From positions 1 through 64,000 of the forward strand of contig UROC01000002.1 in NCBI GenBank assembly GCA_900549345.1: a stretch of 64,000 nt of DNA. The letters run 5' to 3'. The notes under the pieces were generated by a model, which was not told the DNA's origin, made no database searches, and saw only the letters and a list, made by a program, of their open reading frames with translations. The DNA is from an uncultured Collinsella sp. Lineage in GTDB: Bacteria; Actinomycetota; Coriobacteriia; Coriobacteriales; Coriobacteriaceae. Positions 8,306 to 16,864 of the stretch are shown here, in pieces. The position numbers and the translations under genes are program-made. How positions within the stretch are numbered: the stretch's first letter is position 1; each line of letters opens with the position of its first letter.

Positions 8306-9733
8306 ATGGCAGTAGATAACAAACAGATTGCCACCGATGTCCTCGAGCTCGTGGGCGGTGCGGAGAATGTTACCGTCGCCACCAACTGCATGACGCGCCT
8401 GCGTCTGACGCTCAAGGATAACAACAAGGCCGATGTGGAGAAGATCAAGAAGGTCAAGGGTGTTCTGGGTTGCCAGTTCGCCGGCAGCCAGCTCCAGGTC
8501 ATCATCGGCCAGAACGTGCCCAAGGTGCTCGCCGAGTTCGTCGCCATCTCCGGCGTCAAGCAGGGTGCCGCGGTCGACGAGAACCTCGACGCTCCCAAGG
8601 AGAAGTTCGATATCAAGAACCTGCCCAATATCATCCTCGACTATCTGTCGGGCTCCATGACCCAGCTGATCCCGCTGCTCATGGCTGGCGGTCTGTTCCG
8701 CACCATCGCTGCGGTTCTTGGCCCCACCATGCTCGGCGTTATCTCCGATACCGATCCGACCTACACGTTCCTCTACACCACCCTGTACGAGGCCACGTTT
8801 ACCTTTATCCCCATCTACCTGGGCTATGCCGCCGCTAAGAAGCTCGGCGCCACCCCGGTGCTCGGTATGCTCCTCGGCGGCGCTCTCATGGCCCCGTCTG
8901 TCGTCAGCGTCGCTACCCAGGAGGGTGGCGGAATCATCTCCGTCTACGGTTTCCAGATCGCCGCTGCCAACTATCAGCAGTCCGTCCTGCCGATCATCCT
9001 TTCGGTGCCGGTCCTCTACTTCATCGAGAAGTTCTTTAAGAAGGTCATGCCCGACGTGCTGTCCACGGTCTTCACGCCGTTCTGCACCATGATTGTCACG
9101 ATCCCCATCGCCTTCATCGTCCTTGCCCCGATCGGCAACGAGCTCGGCAACCTCATCGCCAACGCCCTCTTTGGTCTTGCTGACCTTGGCGGTATCGGTA
9201 TCCTGATCGTTATGGCCATCCTCGGCGCCTTCTGGCAGCTCTTCGTGGTCTGCGGCATGCACATGCCCGTCATCCTGCTCGCTCAGGTTCAGATTATCGC
9301 CGCCGGCTACGATCCCTTCGTCTTCGTTTCCACCAACTGCGCTATGGCCGCTGTCTGGGGCTGCGCCTTCGGTGCCTTCCTCAAGATGAAGAACCCCGAC
9401 GAGAAGGGTCTTGCCCTGGGTTACGTCATCTCCGCTATCGCCGGCGGCGTCACCGAGCCCGCGCTCTTCGGTATCCTCATGCGCTTCCGTCGCACCATGC
9501 TCGGCATGTTCATCGGCGGTGCCATCGGCGCGGTGTTCTCCGGCCTCATGGGTGTTACCTACTACCTGGCCGGCGGCGCCTCCAACTTCCTGGTCTTCAC
9601 CAACTACCTGCAGGGTGGCCAGATGAACACCGTCTGGGCTATCGTCGGTATGGCAATCTCCTTTGTCATCGCCGCTGCCGTCGTCTTTGCCACTGGCTTC
9701 TCCAAGGAGGAGCTCGCCGAGATGGAGGCCTAA
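8306..9733 (+). CDS. PTS EIIBC component, glucose/beta-glucoside superfamily
   Basis: A 475-residue sugar permease of the phosphotransferase system. The N-terminal EIIB domain has the phosphorylation motif TNCMTRLRL with Cys28. A hydrophobic EIIC domain of about ten membrane segments follows (SGSMTQLIPLLMAGGLFRTI, GGVTEPALFG). No EIIA domain is fused, so a separate EIIA must donate phosphate. The GGVTEPALFG motif is the substrate-site loop of the EIIC Glc superfamily. The ATG at 8306 has GGGGAGGGG upstream. A terminator follows at 9774-9812, then the DUF4038 glycosidase. Substrate is unknown; the neighbouring esterase and glycosidases suggest an acylated or branched disaccharide. Confidence 0.9.
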   Translation: MAVDNKQIATDVLELVGGAENVTVATNCMTRLRLTLKDNNKADVEKIKKVKGVLGCQFAGSQLQVIIGQNVPKVLAEFVAISGVKQGAAVDENLDAPKEKFDIKNLPNIILDYLSGSMTQLIPLLMAGGLFRTIAAVLGPTMLGVISDTDPTYTFLYTTLYEATFTFIPIYLGYAAAKKLGATPVLGMLLGGALMAPSVVSVATQEGGGIISVYGFQIAAANYQQSVLPIILSVPVLYFIEKFFKKVMPDVLSTVFTPFCTMIVTIPIAFIVLAPIGNELGNLIANALFGLADLGGIGILIVMAILGAFWQLFVVCGMHMPVILLAQVQIIAAGYDPFVFVSTNCAMAAVWGCAFGAFLKMKNPDEKGLALGYVISAIAGGVTEPALFGILMRFRRTMLGMFIGGAIGAVFSGLMGVTYYLAGGASNFLVFTNYLQGGQMNTVWAIVGMAISFVIAAAVVFATGFSKEELAEMEA

Positions 9734-9773
9734 GGCCAAACCATTCGGACGCATACGACCTTACCTACACGAC

Positions 9774-9812
9774 AGGGCCCCGTCAGGCGCAAGCCCGGCG
9801 GGGCCCTTCTTA
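9774..9812 (+). terminator. Rho-independent terminator after the PTS gene
   Basis: AGGGCCCCG (9774-9782) pairs with CGGGGCCCT (9799-9807), followed by TCTT. It probably sets a lower level of read-through into the DUF4038 gene. Confidence 0.7.
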
Positions 9813-9943
9813 CAAGGTAGACTGATTGGGGGCGCGTGGCGCCTACTCGCCGGGGCATGCTAAGCGCCAGGTGCTTTCGCGCGGGGTTACCGCGAAAGAA
9901 TCTGCCGGTTCGCAACTCCTTTATCAAACGAAAGGACATGCAG

Positions 9944-11257
9944 ATGAGTTTGGGAAAGCTGACTGTTAACGGTCGTCAGGACGGCTTTTTGTGCGAGGGC
10001 AAACCGTTCTTTTGGTTTGCCGATACGTGCTGGAGCGCGTTTACGAGCATTACCGAGGCCGATTGGGACTACTATCTGACCCGCCGTGCCGAACAGGGCA
10101 TGAACGTGCTGCAGATCAACACGCTGCCGCAGTGGGATCGCTGCTGCCCCGATCTGGGCATTTGGCCCTATGCCAGCGAGGACGGCGTGCATTTTGATTG
10201 GTCCCGCCCCAACCAAGCGTACTGGGATCGCGCCGCCGCCATGTGTCGCGCTGCCGTCGAGCGCGGCATTCGTCCGGCGCTCGTGCTTATGTGGTGCAAC
10301 TACGTGCCCGGTACCTGGGGCGCCAAGATTGCCGAGCATTGCGGTGCCGAGGTTATGCCGCGCGAGGAGGTCCGTGCCCACGTTGTCCGCGTCGTCGAGA
10401 ACCTGGGCGAGTTCGATCCCGTCTACGTGGTGACGGGCGATACCGACTTTACCAGCGACGAGGCGATTGCCTACTACGAGGACGCCCTCGACGAAGTCGT
10501 CAAACGCGCGCCCGAAGCGTTGCGCACCATGCATATCAACCGCGGCAACCGCACCATTCCGTCACAGTACCTGGATCGTCTGGACTTTTACATGTTCCAG
10601 CCCGGCCACAACTACGAGGGCCAGCCCGAGGCATGGCGCCTGCCGCAGGACTTTATCGCCAACTATCCCAAAAAGCCGATGGTCAACTCCGAGCCCTGCT
10701 ACGAGCAGATGGGTGCGTCGCGCAACGTCTACTGGCGTTTCACCGCGCAGGATTGCCGCGCGAGCGTATGGTCGTCGATTCTTGCCGGCGCCAGTGCCGG
10801 CGTGACCTATGGCGCGCACGGTGTTTGGAACTGGCAGACCAGCAAGAGCCAGGGCTCGGTGCTGGGCGAGGGCTTCGATATGCCGTTCCGCTGGCAGGAG
10901 TGTCTGCAGTTTGCGGGCGTTTGGGACTTTGGCGCGATTGAGCACGTGCTTGCCGCCCTGGGCGCTACGGCTGCCGACGACGCGCTTGCCGTGGTTCCGG
11001 CGCAGGAGCTCCTCGATGACGCGCGCGAGGCCATTCGTTTGGCGCGCGTTGGCGATCGCGTCGTCACCTACCTGCCGCGCACCACGGCGCTCAAGTTTAA
11101 GCTCGACGGCGCGCGCGGCTGGACGGCGACGGTCCTCGACATGGAGGACAAGCGCATCGCCAAGCTGCCCGTCCGCGACAACGGTGACGGCACCGTGCGC
11201 GTGGCTCAGCATCCCTTTGAGCACGACGCGCTGGTGATCCTGACCTCCGGGCGCTAA
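9944..11257 (+). CDS. DUF4038-family glycoside hydrolase (apiosidase-like, GH140-related)
   Basis: A 437-residue TIM-barrel protein of the DUF4038 family. The start (LTVNGRQDGFLCEGKPFFWF, then ADTCWSAF) and the active-site strands (VVTGDTDF, PMVNSEPCYEQ, GAHGVWNW) match apiosidase-like glycosidases, where an Asp and a Glu do the chemistry; Glu in NSEP is the likely second residue. A short beta domain closes the C-terminus. There is no signal peptide, so the enzyme should act on a sugar already imported, probably by the PTS just upstream. The start at 9944 gives AAAGGA a normal 7-nt spacing; an in-frame ATG two codons earlier is too close. Family is fairly sure, substrate is inferred. Confidence 0.8.
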   Translation: MSLGKLTVNGRQDGFLCEGKPFFWFADTCWSAFTSITEADWDYYLTRRAEQGMNVLQINTLPQWDRCCPDLGIWPYASEDGVHFDWSRPNQAYWDRAAAMCRAAVERGIRPALVLMWCNYVPGTWGAKIAEHCGAEVMPREEVRAHVVRVVENLGEFDPVYVVTGDTDFTSDEAIAYYEDALDEVVKRAPEALRTMHINRGNRTIPSQYLDRLDFYMFQPGHNYEGQPEAWRLPQDFIANYPKKPMVNSEPCYEQMGASRNVYWRFTAQDCRASVWSSILAGASAGVTYGAHGVWNWQTSKSQGSVLGEGFDMPFRWQECLQFAGVWDFGAIEHVLAALGATAADDALAVVPAQELLDDAREAIRLARVGDRVVTYLPRTTALKFKLDGARGWTATVLDMEDKRIAKLPVRDNGDGTVRVAQHPFEHDALVILTSGR

Positions 11258-11300
11258 CGGCTCTTCTCCAACATTTACAACCCAGTCCCTTTCATTAGGC

Positions 11301-11360
11301 TGCGACGGAATGGTTCCTGCATGACGGCTTCAAGCTGCCAAGGGGAGCCATTCCGTCGCA
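11301..11360. repeat. 17-bp inverted repeat (16/17 match)
   Basis: TGCGACGGAATGGTTCC (11301-11317) faces GGAGCCATTCCGTCGCA (11344-11360) with one mismatch. It lies in the 338-bp gap after the DUF4038 gene, which otherwise holds only the REP copy at 11382 and no gene that I can support. No U-run follows, so a dispersed repeat is more likely than a terminator. Confidence 0.75.
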
Positions 11361-11381
11361 CCCTTTGTTTACTCATTGGGT

Positions 11382-11408
11382 ACTCATTGGGGACGTACCT
11401 AAATGAGT
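11382..11408. repeat. REP-like 27-bp palindrome, single copy
   Basis: The same unit as at 4475-4501 with one base changed. It is directly preceded by an 11-bp partial duplication (ACTCATTGGGT, 11371-11381), as if an earlier copy was damaged. Confidence 0.8.
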
Positions 11409-11595
11409 GGCAGTTGGGGGATACTCCTTGCCGAGTTGGAGCTTGCGCGCGCCCCTTCTGGGCCATGCGGTTCAAAATCGCGGCGTGATGTGGACGACTG
11501 GGGTCGAATTTGCAACATTTCGAACTTGGCTTCGATATTGAGATTGGTTCTTTATTAAAATGGTGTTCCGGACAACAAAGCGGGTGGGGGTTACC

Positions 11596-13056
11596 ATGAG
11601 GGACCTGGGAGACACAACCGCATATTTGCGCCGGGGCATGCGGGAGATTCTGTGCCTAGCGCTGTTCTTCTTCACGTTTTTGGCGTGCGAGTATTTCTTT
11701 GATGCGCGCATGGCCGAGTTCGTGCCATCGAGTGAGGTCGTCATCTACGAGAGCATCGTTGTCGGCGCGAGCGTGATTGGCTTTTTCGTGCGCCCATTTC
11801 TGTACTATCGCCGTCCCCAGACGATCGATGCGACGAGCGATATTACGGGCGTGCTGTTGGTATCGGCGTTGCTGCTGATGATTATGGCAATGCGGTTTGA
11901 GGTAGTAATTGCCGGCGGCCTGGTGGCGTGCTGCGCCCTGGGCTATTGCGGATCGACCGCCCATGCCAATCTTGCGCGGCGTTTTGCGCAGACGCCCTGC
12001 CTGGCGCGCACCGTGGCGGTTTCCTATGCTGTGGGCATTTTGGTGCAGGTGCTCAACCATATGGTGATGCCTGCGGGCATTCCCCAGCAGTCTGTTCTCA
12101 TTGCCTGTGCGATTGCGCTGGTGGGGCTGCTTCACGGTGTCCGCCGCGCTAAATTGCGTGATGAGCCTGCGCCCGAGTTCGAGGTCGAGATTGCCGAGCT
12201 ATCGGTCGATGCGTCGGAGCGTGGCGCCAGGTGGCACGATGACCCCGAGGCAAAGGCGGCCTTTCAGGGTGCCGTGGTGCGTCTGACGGTGGCGACCGCT
12301 TGCCTCACCGGCGTGTTCGCGGCCCTCAATGCCGGCCTTACGACCTCGCATGCCGCTGGCGCTATCGATCTGGGCGACTGGCCGCGCTTGCTGCTGGTTG
12401 TGAGCGCCCTTGCCGCCGGCGTCCTGTATGACCTGCGTGGGCGTTCGTATATGAATATCATCATGACGTGCGCCGCCATGCTGTCCACGCTCTCGTTCTT
12501 TGTACTTATCACCGATGGCAACGGTGGCAACACGCTTGCCGCCACGATTATCTTTTACCTTGGCACGGGCTTTTTCGTGGTGTTCTTCACCGCGAAGTTC
12601 GCCGCGATTTCGATGTATGCCCGCTGGGCGTATCTGTGGCCGTGCATGGGCCGTGTTATCAACAACGTTTGCTCGATGCTCGTGACGGCTCCGGCAGTGG
12701 CGATTATCTCGAGTCAAAACGTGCTGGCGGCAGTGAGCGTCGTGCTCGTGCTGTTTGTCGGCATCGCGATTTCGCTGTTAGGGCAGTTTGGACAAGACGG
12801 TGAGGGCGAGGCGACGCGCGGCAGGCTGGCGCTTGCCACCGACGATCTTGGCGCGAGCTGTGAGCCCGGCCAGGCCGACACGGTGCCCCTGGAGGCACTG
12901 GTCGTTTCGGACGATAGCGTGCAGGACGTGGCGGCGGCACTCTTCCTTTCGCGTTCCACGCTCTATCGCCACATCGCTTCGATCAACAAAAAGACCGGTG
13001 CCTCTTCGCGCGTAGCCCTCATCAACTTCTTCTGGTCCTGGACACCCCAAGACTAG
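11596..13056 (+). CDS. Membrane-bound LuxR-type transcriptional regulator
   Basis: A 486-residue protein. About 400 residues form a polytopic membrane domain with some ten to twelve hydrophobic helices. A C-terminal LuxR-type helix-turn-helix follows (residues ~420-480: VQDVAAALFLSRSTLYRHI, then ASINKKTG). This layout, a transporter-like sensor fused to a HTH, is common in Coriobacteriia. The ATG at 11596 follows GGTGGGGGTTACC; an earlier ATG at 11560 lacks a ribosome site. A REP hairpin with a T-run (13061-13099) ends the transcript. It could control the adjacent glycosidase/PTS cluster, but no site links them. Confidence 0.85.
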   Translation: MRDLGDTTAYLRRGMREILCLALFFFTFLACEYFFDARMAEFVPSSEVVIYESIVVGASVIGFFVRPFLYYRRPQTIDATSDITGVLLVSALLLMIMAMRFEVVIAGGLVACCALGYCGSTAHANLARRFAQTPCLARTVAVSYAVGILVQVLNHMVMPAGIPQQSVLIACAIALVGLLHGVRRAKLRDEPAPEFEVEIAELSVDASERGARWHDDPEAKAAFQGAVVRLTVATACLTGVFAALNAGLTTSHAAGAIDLGDWPRLLLVVSALAAGVLYDLRGRSYMNIIMTCAAMLSTLSFFVLITDGNGGNTLAATIIFYLGTGFFVVFFTAKFAAISMYARWAYLWPCMGRVINNVCSMLVTAPAVAIISSQNVLAAVSVVLVLFVGIAISLLGQFGQDGEGEATRGRLALATDDLGASCEPGQADTVPLEALVVSDDSVQDVAAALFLSRSTLYRHIASINKKTGASSRVALINFFWSWTPQD

Positions 13057-13060
13057 CTAA

Positions 13061-13099
13061 CCACCACAAAGGGGACAGGCACCTTTGTGGTGGTTTTTT
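13061..13099 (+). terminator. REP-like hairpin acting as terminator
   Basis: CCACCACAAAGG and CCTTTGTGGTGG (13061-13093) are perfect 12-bp arms around GGACAGGCA, followed by TTTTTT, five bases after the LuxR stop codon. The same unit recurs at 19718-19750 and in part at 16796-16813, so it is a repeat family that here doubles as a Rho-independent terminator. Confidence 0.75.
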
Positions 13100-13201
13100 A
13101 CCTGCAAAAATATGAATATGAGACATTTGTCACCTGCCGTTTTGGTGCCCAAAGGCATATGAATGTGATGCTGAGCAGAGCAGAACGGAGGGGGTGCACC
13201 T

Positions 13202-13651
13202 ATGGCGTCTCGGGGTTGCGCGTCTAATAAAATTGCGGGCGCGCTTATCGCCGTGGTGGTCTTTGCCGCGGCGGTGACACTCATGCGAGTTTACGTTGCC
13301 GGCGACCATGGCGCTCAGGGGAAGACTGCCGCGCAAGTGTCGCTCAACGACTGCGCTGCCGTTCCGGTGGCGGTCAAGCTTATCGAGGACGGGGAGGCGC
13401 GGACGGTCTATGAGACCGGCGATGCCGAACTGGTCGCATCGACTTTTGCCGCGCTCGATGGCTGCACCGTGGGGGATGCGGTGGATGAGCGGATGAGCGA
13501 TGCCGGCCGAACGCTCGTCTTTGTCTATACGGATGGCTCGGAGCAATCGGTAGAACTTGAGGGCAAAAACATCGTGCTCGATAAGACGGCGTATCGACTT
13601 AACGGTGCCGATGAGCTATGGCGGCAGCTTGCCGCGATCAAAAACAGCTAA
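13202..13651 (+). CDS. Small membrane-anchored protein of unknown function
   Basis: A 149-residue protein with one N-terminal hydrophobic helix (residues 11-29, IAGALIAVVVFAAAVTLMRV) and an extracellular-type domain of about 115 residues. Two Cys (50 and about 87) may form a disulfide. A clear GGAGGGGGTGCACCT site precedes the ATG. It lies 20 nt before the zinc-ribbon gene, so the two are probably co-transcribed. I do not recognise the family. Confidence 0.75.
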   Translation: MASRGCASNKIAGALIAVVVFAAAVTLMRVYVAGDHGAQGKTAAQVSLNDCAAVPVAVKLIEDGEARTVYETGDAELVASTFAALDGCTVGDAVDERMSDAGRTLVFVYTDGSEQSVELEGKNIVLDKTAYRLNGADELWRQLAAIKNS

Positions 13652-13671
13652 CGAAATTAGGGATGTACGGG

Positions 13672-15231
13672 ATGAGTGACTTGAGATTCTGCCCGGCGTG
13701 TGGGGCGCAGCTGCCTCGGGTCGCCGGCGTGCCGGTGCGATTTTGCCCGGGGTGCGGCGTCCGACTTGAGGGCGTTGTGGGCTACTCGGGCGCCGTGGGG
13801 GCTACAGATGGGGCGACTGCCGATGGCGATGCGGACGAAGGCGGCGACCCGAGCGTGGACGCGCCGGCCGATGCGCCGGTGGAGACTGCCGGCGTCGCGT
13901 CGTCTCGTGACGCGGCCACGACGGATACGCCTCACATCGGTGACCTTGAGCTTCATGCCGCATGCGATACCTCTGGCGGGCAGGCGCTCGCGCAGGTAGC
14001 GCTGCCGCGGGGCTGGCATATCGAAGAAGCGCATCTTGAGCGCAGCGGCAGTTTCGACTGCCCGATTTCGGTTGGCGTGACGGCGGCGGGTCCGATGGGT
14101 GAGCGGATTATGTACCGCTCCGAGCTCTGCTACGTGGATGCGGGCGCCGTTGCCAAGCGTATCCCCACGCAAACCGAGCACAAGGCGTTTATGCACGTGG
14201 AGGCAGCTTGCGACGAGCTGGCTCAGGCCTGCGCGGCACAGCTGGGCGCACGGGCGGAGGTTGTGGCCGAGCAACCGTACCCATCGAGCGCGGCGGTCGA
14301 TATCGAGCGCGAACGTGCCCGCGTAAAGCGCGAGGCGGCAAACGAATTTGCGATTCAGGGCTTTTCGATGGAGCCGAGCAATGTGATCTATGAGTGCCGC
14401 ATGCGTCGATATCGGCTCGCGGGCGCCCCAGTGTCCACCGAACTCGCGGTGGCGGCCAAAGTCGAGGGCTATGTGGCCTCGATCGGCGGCGTCGCGGGCT
14501 CTATGGGTAAAGGCATTGCCGCTGGGGCCGAGACGCTGCTGGGCGCGGGCCTTTCGAGTGGGCTGATCGGCGGTGTTTTGGGCAAGCGCCTGCGCGAGCG
14601 CCAGGCGGCGGCAGCGGCGGGACAGGGCGTCGCGCAAGAACAGCCCACGGGTCGAGACGGTTGCCCGGACGGAGCGTCGTTCGAGCTGGGCGCGGCCGAC
14701 CTGCTGCAGTGGCGTATCAGGGACAGCTTCTGTTTGGTTGCGCCAGAAGGTCGCCTGGACGAGGCAGCCACCACGGCGCTTGCATCAATGGCGTCGACTC
14801 TGCGGCTCAATCCGGCGATTGCACGCGAAGCGTCAGCTCAAAAGCAACAGATGGTGCTTGAGCAGCGCCAACGCACGCAGATGAACATTGCCCAGCAGCA
14901 ACAGCAGTTTGCAGCCTGGCAACAGATGCATGCCTCGCAACAGGCGGCGTTCGACAGCTACCAGCAGGCGTGGTTCGATCGCAGCGACCGTCAGCACGCC
15001 GCGAATATGGCTGCCAGCACCGCCAATTTTCCCAGCGCGGGCGTAGGCACGGGTGCGGCCTCGTATTCCGATGCCATTCGCGGGGTCAACCATTACGCCA
15101 GACCCGACGGCACCGATGTCGAGGTCTCGGTGATGGCCGACCAGGCCTGGGTCAACGGTTCGGGCGATGTGATCGGTACACGCGATGGCTTTGAACCCGG
15201 TTTTGGCTGGACGGAGCTGCCTCGTCAATAG
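13672..15231 (+). CDS. Zinc-ribbon protein with hydrophobic glycine-rich segment and Gln-rich coil
   Basis: A 519-residue protein that opens with a double zinc ribbon (FCPACGAQL, FCPGCGVRL). An acidic, Ala-rich linker follows, then a globular region, then a Gly/Ala-rich hydrophobic stretch (GVAGSMGKGIAAGAETLLGA) that could insert in or lie on a membrane. Near residue 400 there is a Gln-rich coiled coil (QMNIAQQQQQF). The C-terminal ~60 residues (DGTDVEVSVMADQAWVNGSG) form a small beta domain. ATG 13672 follows AGGGATGTACGGG. It sits between the small anchored protein and two lipoproteins. Function unknown; zinc-ribbon envelope proteins with this layout are frequent in Coriobacteriia. Confidence 0.75.
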   Translation: MSDLRFCPACGAQLPRVAGVPVRFCPGCGVRLEGVVGYSGAVGATDGATADGDADEGGDPSVDAPADAPVETAGVASSRDAATTDTPHIGDLELHAACDTSGGQALAQVALPRGWHIEEAHLERSGSFDCPISVGVTAAGPMGERIMYRSELCYVDAGAVAKRIPTQTEHKAFMHVEAACDELAQACAAQLGARAEVVAEQPYPSSAAVDIERERARVKREAANEFAIQGFSMEPSNVIYECRMRRYRLAGAPVSTELAVAAKVEGYVASIGGVAGSMGKGIAAGAETLLGAGLSSGLIGGVLGKRLRERQAAAAAGQGVAQEQPTGRDGCPDGASFELGAADLLQWRIRDSFCLVAPEGRLDEAATTALASMASTLRLNPAIAREASAQKQQMVLEQRQRTQMNIAQQQQQFAAWQQMHASQQAAFDSYQQAWFDRSDRQHAANMAASTANFPSAGVGTGAASYSDAIRGVNHYARPDGTDVEVSVMADQAWVNGSGDVIGTRDGFEPGFGWTELPRQ

Positions 15232-15304
15232 CGTGAGGCGGCTTATGTGTGAATCGATGCCAGGTGTGTTTCTCGGCATTGTGATAAAGAACGGGAAAGG
15301 AACA

Positions 15305-16063
15305 ATGATGAGGGAGACGGTACTTTCGCGCACGGCATTTGTCGCGGCGGCGGGAACGGCGCTGCTGACGCTTGTGGGGTGCGGCGGACAGCGGACGCAG
15401 GATGCGACGGGTTTTAACGACGACCGCCCGGTAAAGGACAAGATGGACGCGGGTGCGACGTCGGGCGATTCCGGCGACGCGGACCGCGGCCCGGGCGCGG
15501 ACAGCGGCTCGGCGGATGCGTTCGATACGTGGTCGGGTGATTGCTGGGATGCGCACCGCAACATCAGCATCGCGGCGCTCCTCGAGCTTAAGGGCTGGCA
15601 GTTGCAGGAGTTTGCCTCGCAGCAGGGCTATACCTGGCAAGACGCGCTCGAGATGTACGAGGACGAGGCGGGACACGTGCTCAGCGTCTGCAATATCAGC
15701 AAGGACGGCGCGACCGAATGGCTCGGCGAGGACGAAATCGGAAAGCTCGACAAGGGCGGCACCGGAAGCACCGTGATGTTCACGCTGCAACTTTCGGGCT
15801 ATTCGAGCTGCGAGGATGTTATCGCGGGCTTTTCCGTGCCGGTCGAGGACCGGGCGCAGATTACTTCGGACTCATGGATCGCGTGCGTATACGGTTCCAA
15901 CATGGCGCGGCACGTTGCCATGGCGAGTCCGATGGAAAACGGTGACTACCGCTTGGATCTCATTACCGAGGAGGCTATCAAGACCGGTAGGTTTACCCAG
16001 GGCGGCGGTGCTCCGACGATAGACGAGTTTTGGCAGGAAAAGACTGGACGCGCGCTCGGCTAG
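15305..16063 (+). CDS. Lipoprotein of unknown function (paralogue 1)
   Basis: A 252-residue predicted lipoprotein: short basic start, hydrophobic core, and lipobox TLVGC. An Asp/Gly-rich linker precedes the domain. The C-terminal half (residues ~110-252) aligns by eye with that of the next gene: ALLELKGWQLQEFASQQGYTW / NLDGADLVRLLKHQNYEW early on, and GGGAPTIDEFWQEKTG / GGDQIDIDELWSRLTN at the end. GGAAAGGAAC precedes two tandem ATGs; the first is used here, the second (15308) is equally possible. Function unknown. Confidence 0.75.
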   Translation: MMRETVLSRTAFVAAAGTALLTLVGCGGQRTQDATGFNDDRPVKDKMDAGATSGDSGDADRGPGADSGSADAFDTWSGDCWDAHRNISIAALLELKGWQLQEFASQQGYTWQDALEMYEDEAGHVLSVCNISKDGATEWLGEDEIGKLDKGGTGSTVMFTLQLSGYSSCEDVIAGFSVPVEDRAQITSDSWIACVYGSNMARHVAMASPMENGDYRLDLITEEAIKTGRFTQGGGAPTIDEFWQEKTGRALG

Positions 16064-16098
16064 GTGCGACGTGGCCAATACCATAGCGAGGAACGAAC

Positions 16099-16785
16099 AT
16101 GATGAATGAAGTGACGATGAACCGTGCGGCCTTTGTGGCAGGCGCGGGTGCGCTGGCTTGTGCGCTGGCTGGCTGCTCGGGCGGATTGGGCGGCGCGGGC
16201 GGTGCCAAGAAGGCGACCACGGCGGACGCCGCCTGTGTAGACGACAACGCCAACGTGACGGTCTATGCTGCGATCAACTTGGACGGCGCCGACCTGGTGC
16301 GCCTGCTCAAGCATCAAAACTATGAGTGGCAAGGCGAGAGCGTGGGCTACGGTGCCGCCGATGACGCGGGACTTTTCGCTTTTACCTTTTCTAAGATTTC
16401 GGATGACGTGGACGAACTTGCGAACAGCGCGATACCGCTTTCGGAGTCCGAGTACGAGGAACTTGAGCCGGGCGGCGGAGACGATAGCGTGGCGATTTTG
16501 CTCTCGGTGGGCGGCTATACGACGGGCAATCGTGCGCTCACCGGCGCAATCGGCGATGCGGCGATAGTGCAGGAGAAGTGCACAATCGACGATTCCGTGT
16601 ATTGGCTGGTCAAGGCGCTCGACGGCAGCCGTTACGTGATTTCGGCCTACGACACCGAAGATGATGGCGACAGCGCGCATGACATCTATATCTATAGTGA
16701 GTCTTTTATTCACACCGGTTATCTGAGCGGCGGCGACCAAATCGATATTGACGAACTCTGGAGCCGCCTGACCAATGCCTCGTAG
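16099..16785 (+). CDS. Lipoprotein of unknown function (paralogue 2)
   Basis: A 228-residue lipoprotein with a signal peptide ending in lipobox ALAGC. It is a paralogue of the gene 35 nt upstream, sharing the early 'K..NYEWQ' and terminal 'IDELW' segments, so the pair likely arose by tandem duplication. GAGGAACGAAC precedes the ATG. Downstream lie a partial REP copy (16796-16813) and then the converging mgtA gene. Function unknown. Confidence 0.78.
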   Translation: MMNEVTMNRAAFVAGAGALACALAGCSGGLGGAGGAKKATTADAACVDDNANVTVYAAINLDGADLVRLLKHQNYEWQGESVGYGAADDAGLFAFTFSKISDDVDELANSAIPLSESEYEELEPGGGDDSVAILLSVGGYTTGNRALTGAIGDAAIVQEKCTIDDSVYWLVKALDGSRYVISAYDTEDDGDSAHDIYIYSESFIHTGYLSGGDQIDIDELWSRLTNAS

Positions 16786-16795
16786 CGCACCAAAA

Positions 16796-16813
16796 CCACC
16801 ACAAAGGGGACAG
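16796..16813. repeat. Partial REP copy (left arm only)
   Basis: CCACCACAAAGGGGACAG matches the left arm and core of the 33-bp family at 13061 and 19718 but lacks the right arm. A different small hairpin (GGCGG...CCGCC, about 16817-16837) follows. Confidence 0.7.
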
Positions 16814-16864
16814 TGAGGCGGGACTTTTTGACCGCCTGATGGGTCGAGCGTAACAACTCGTGCG

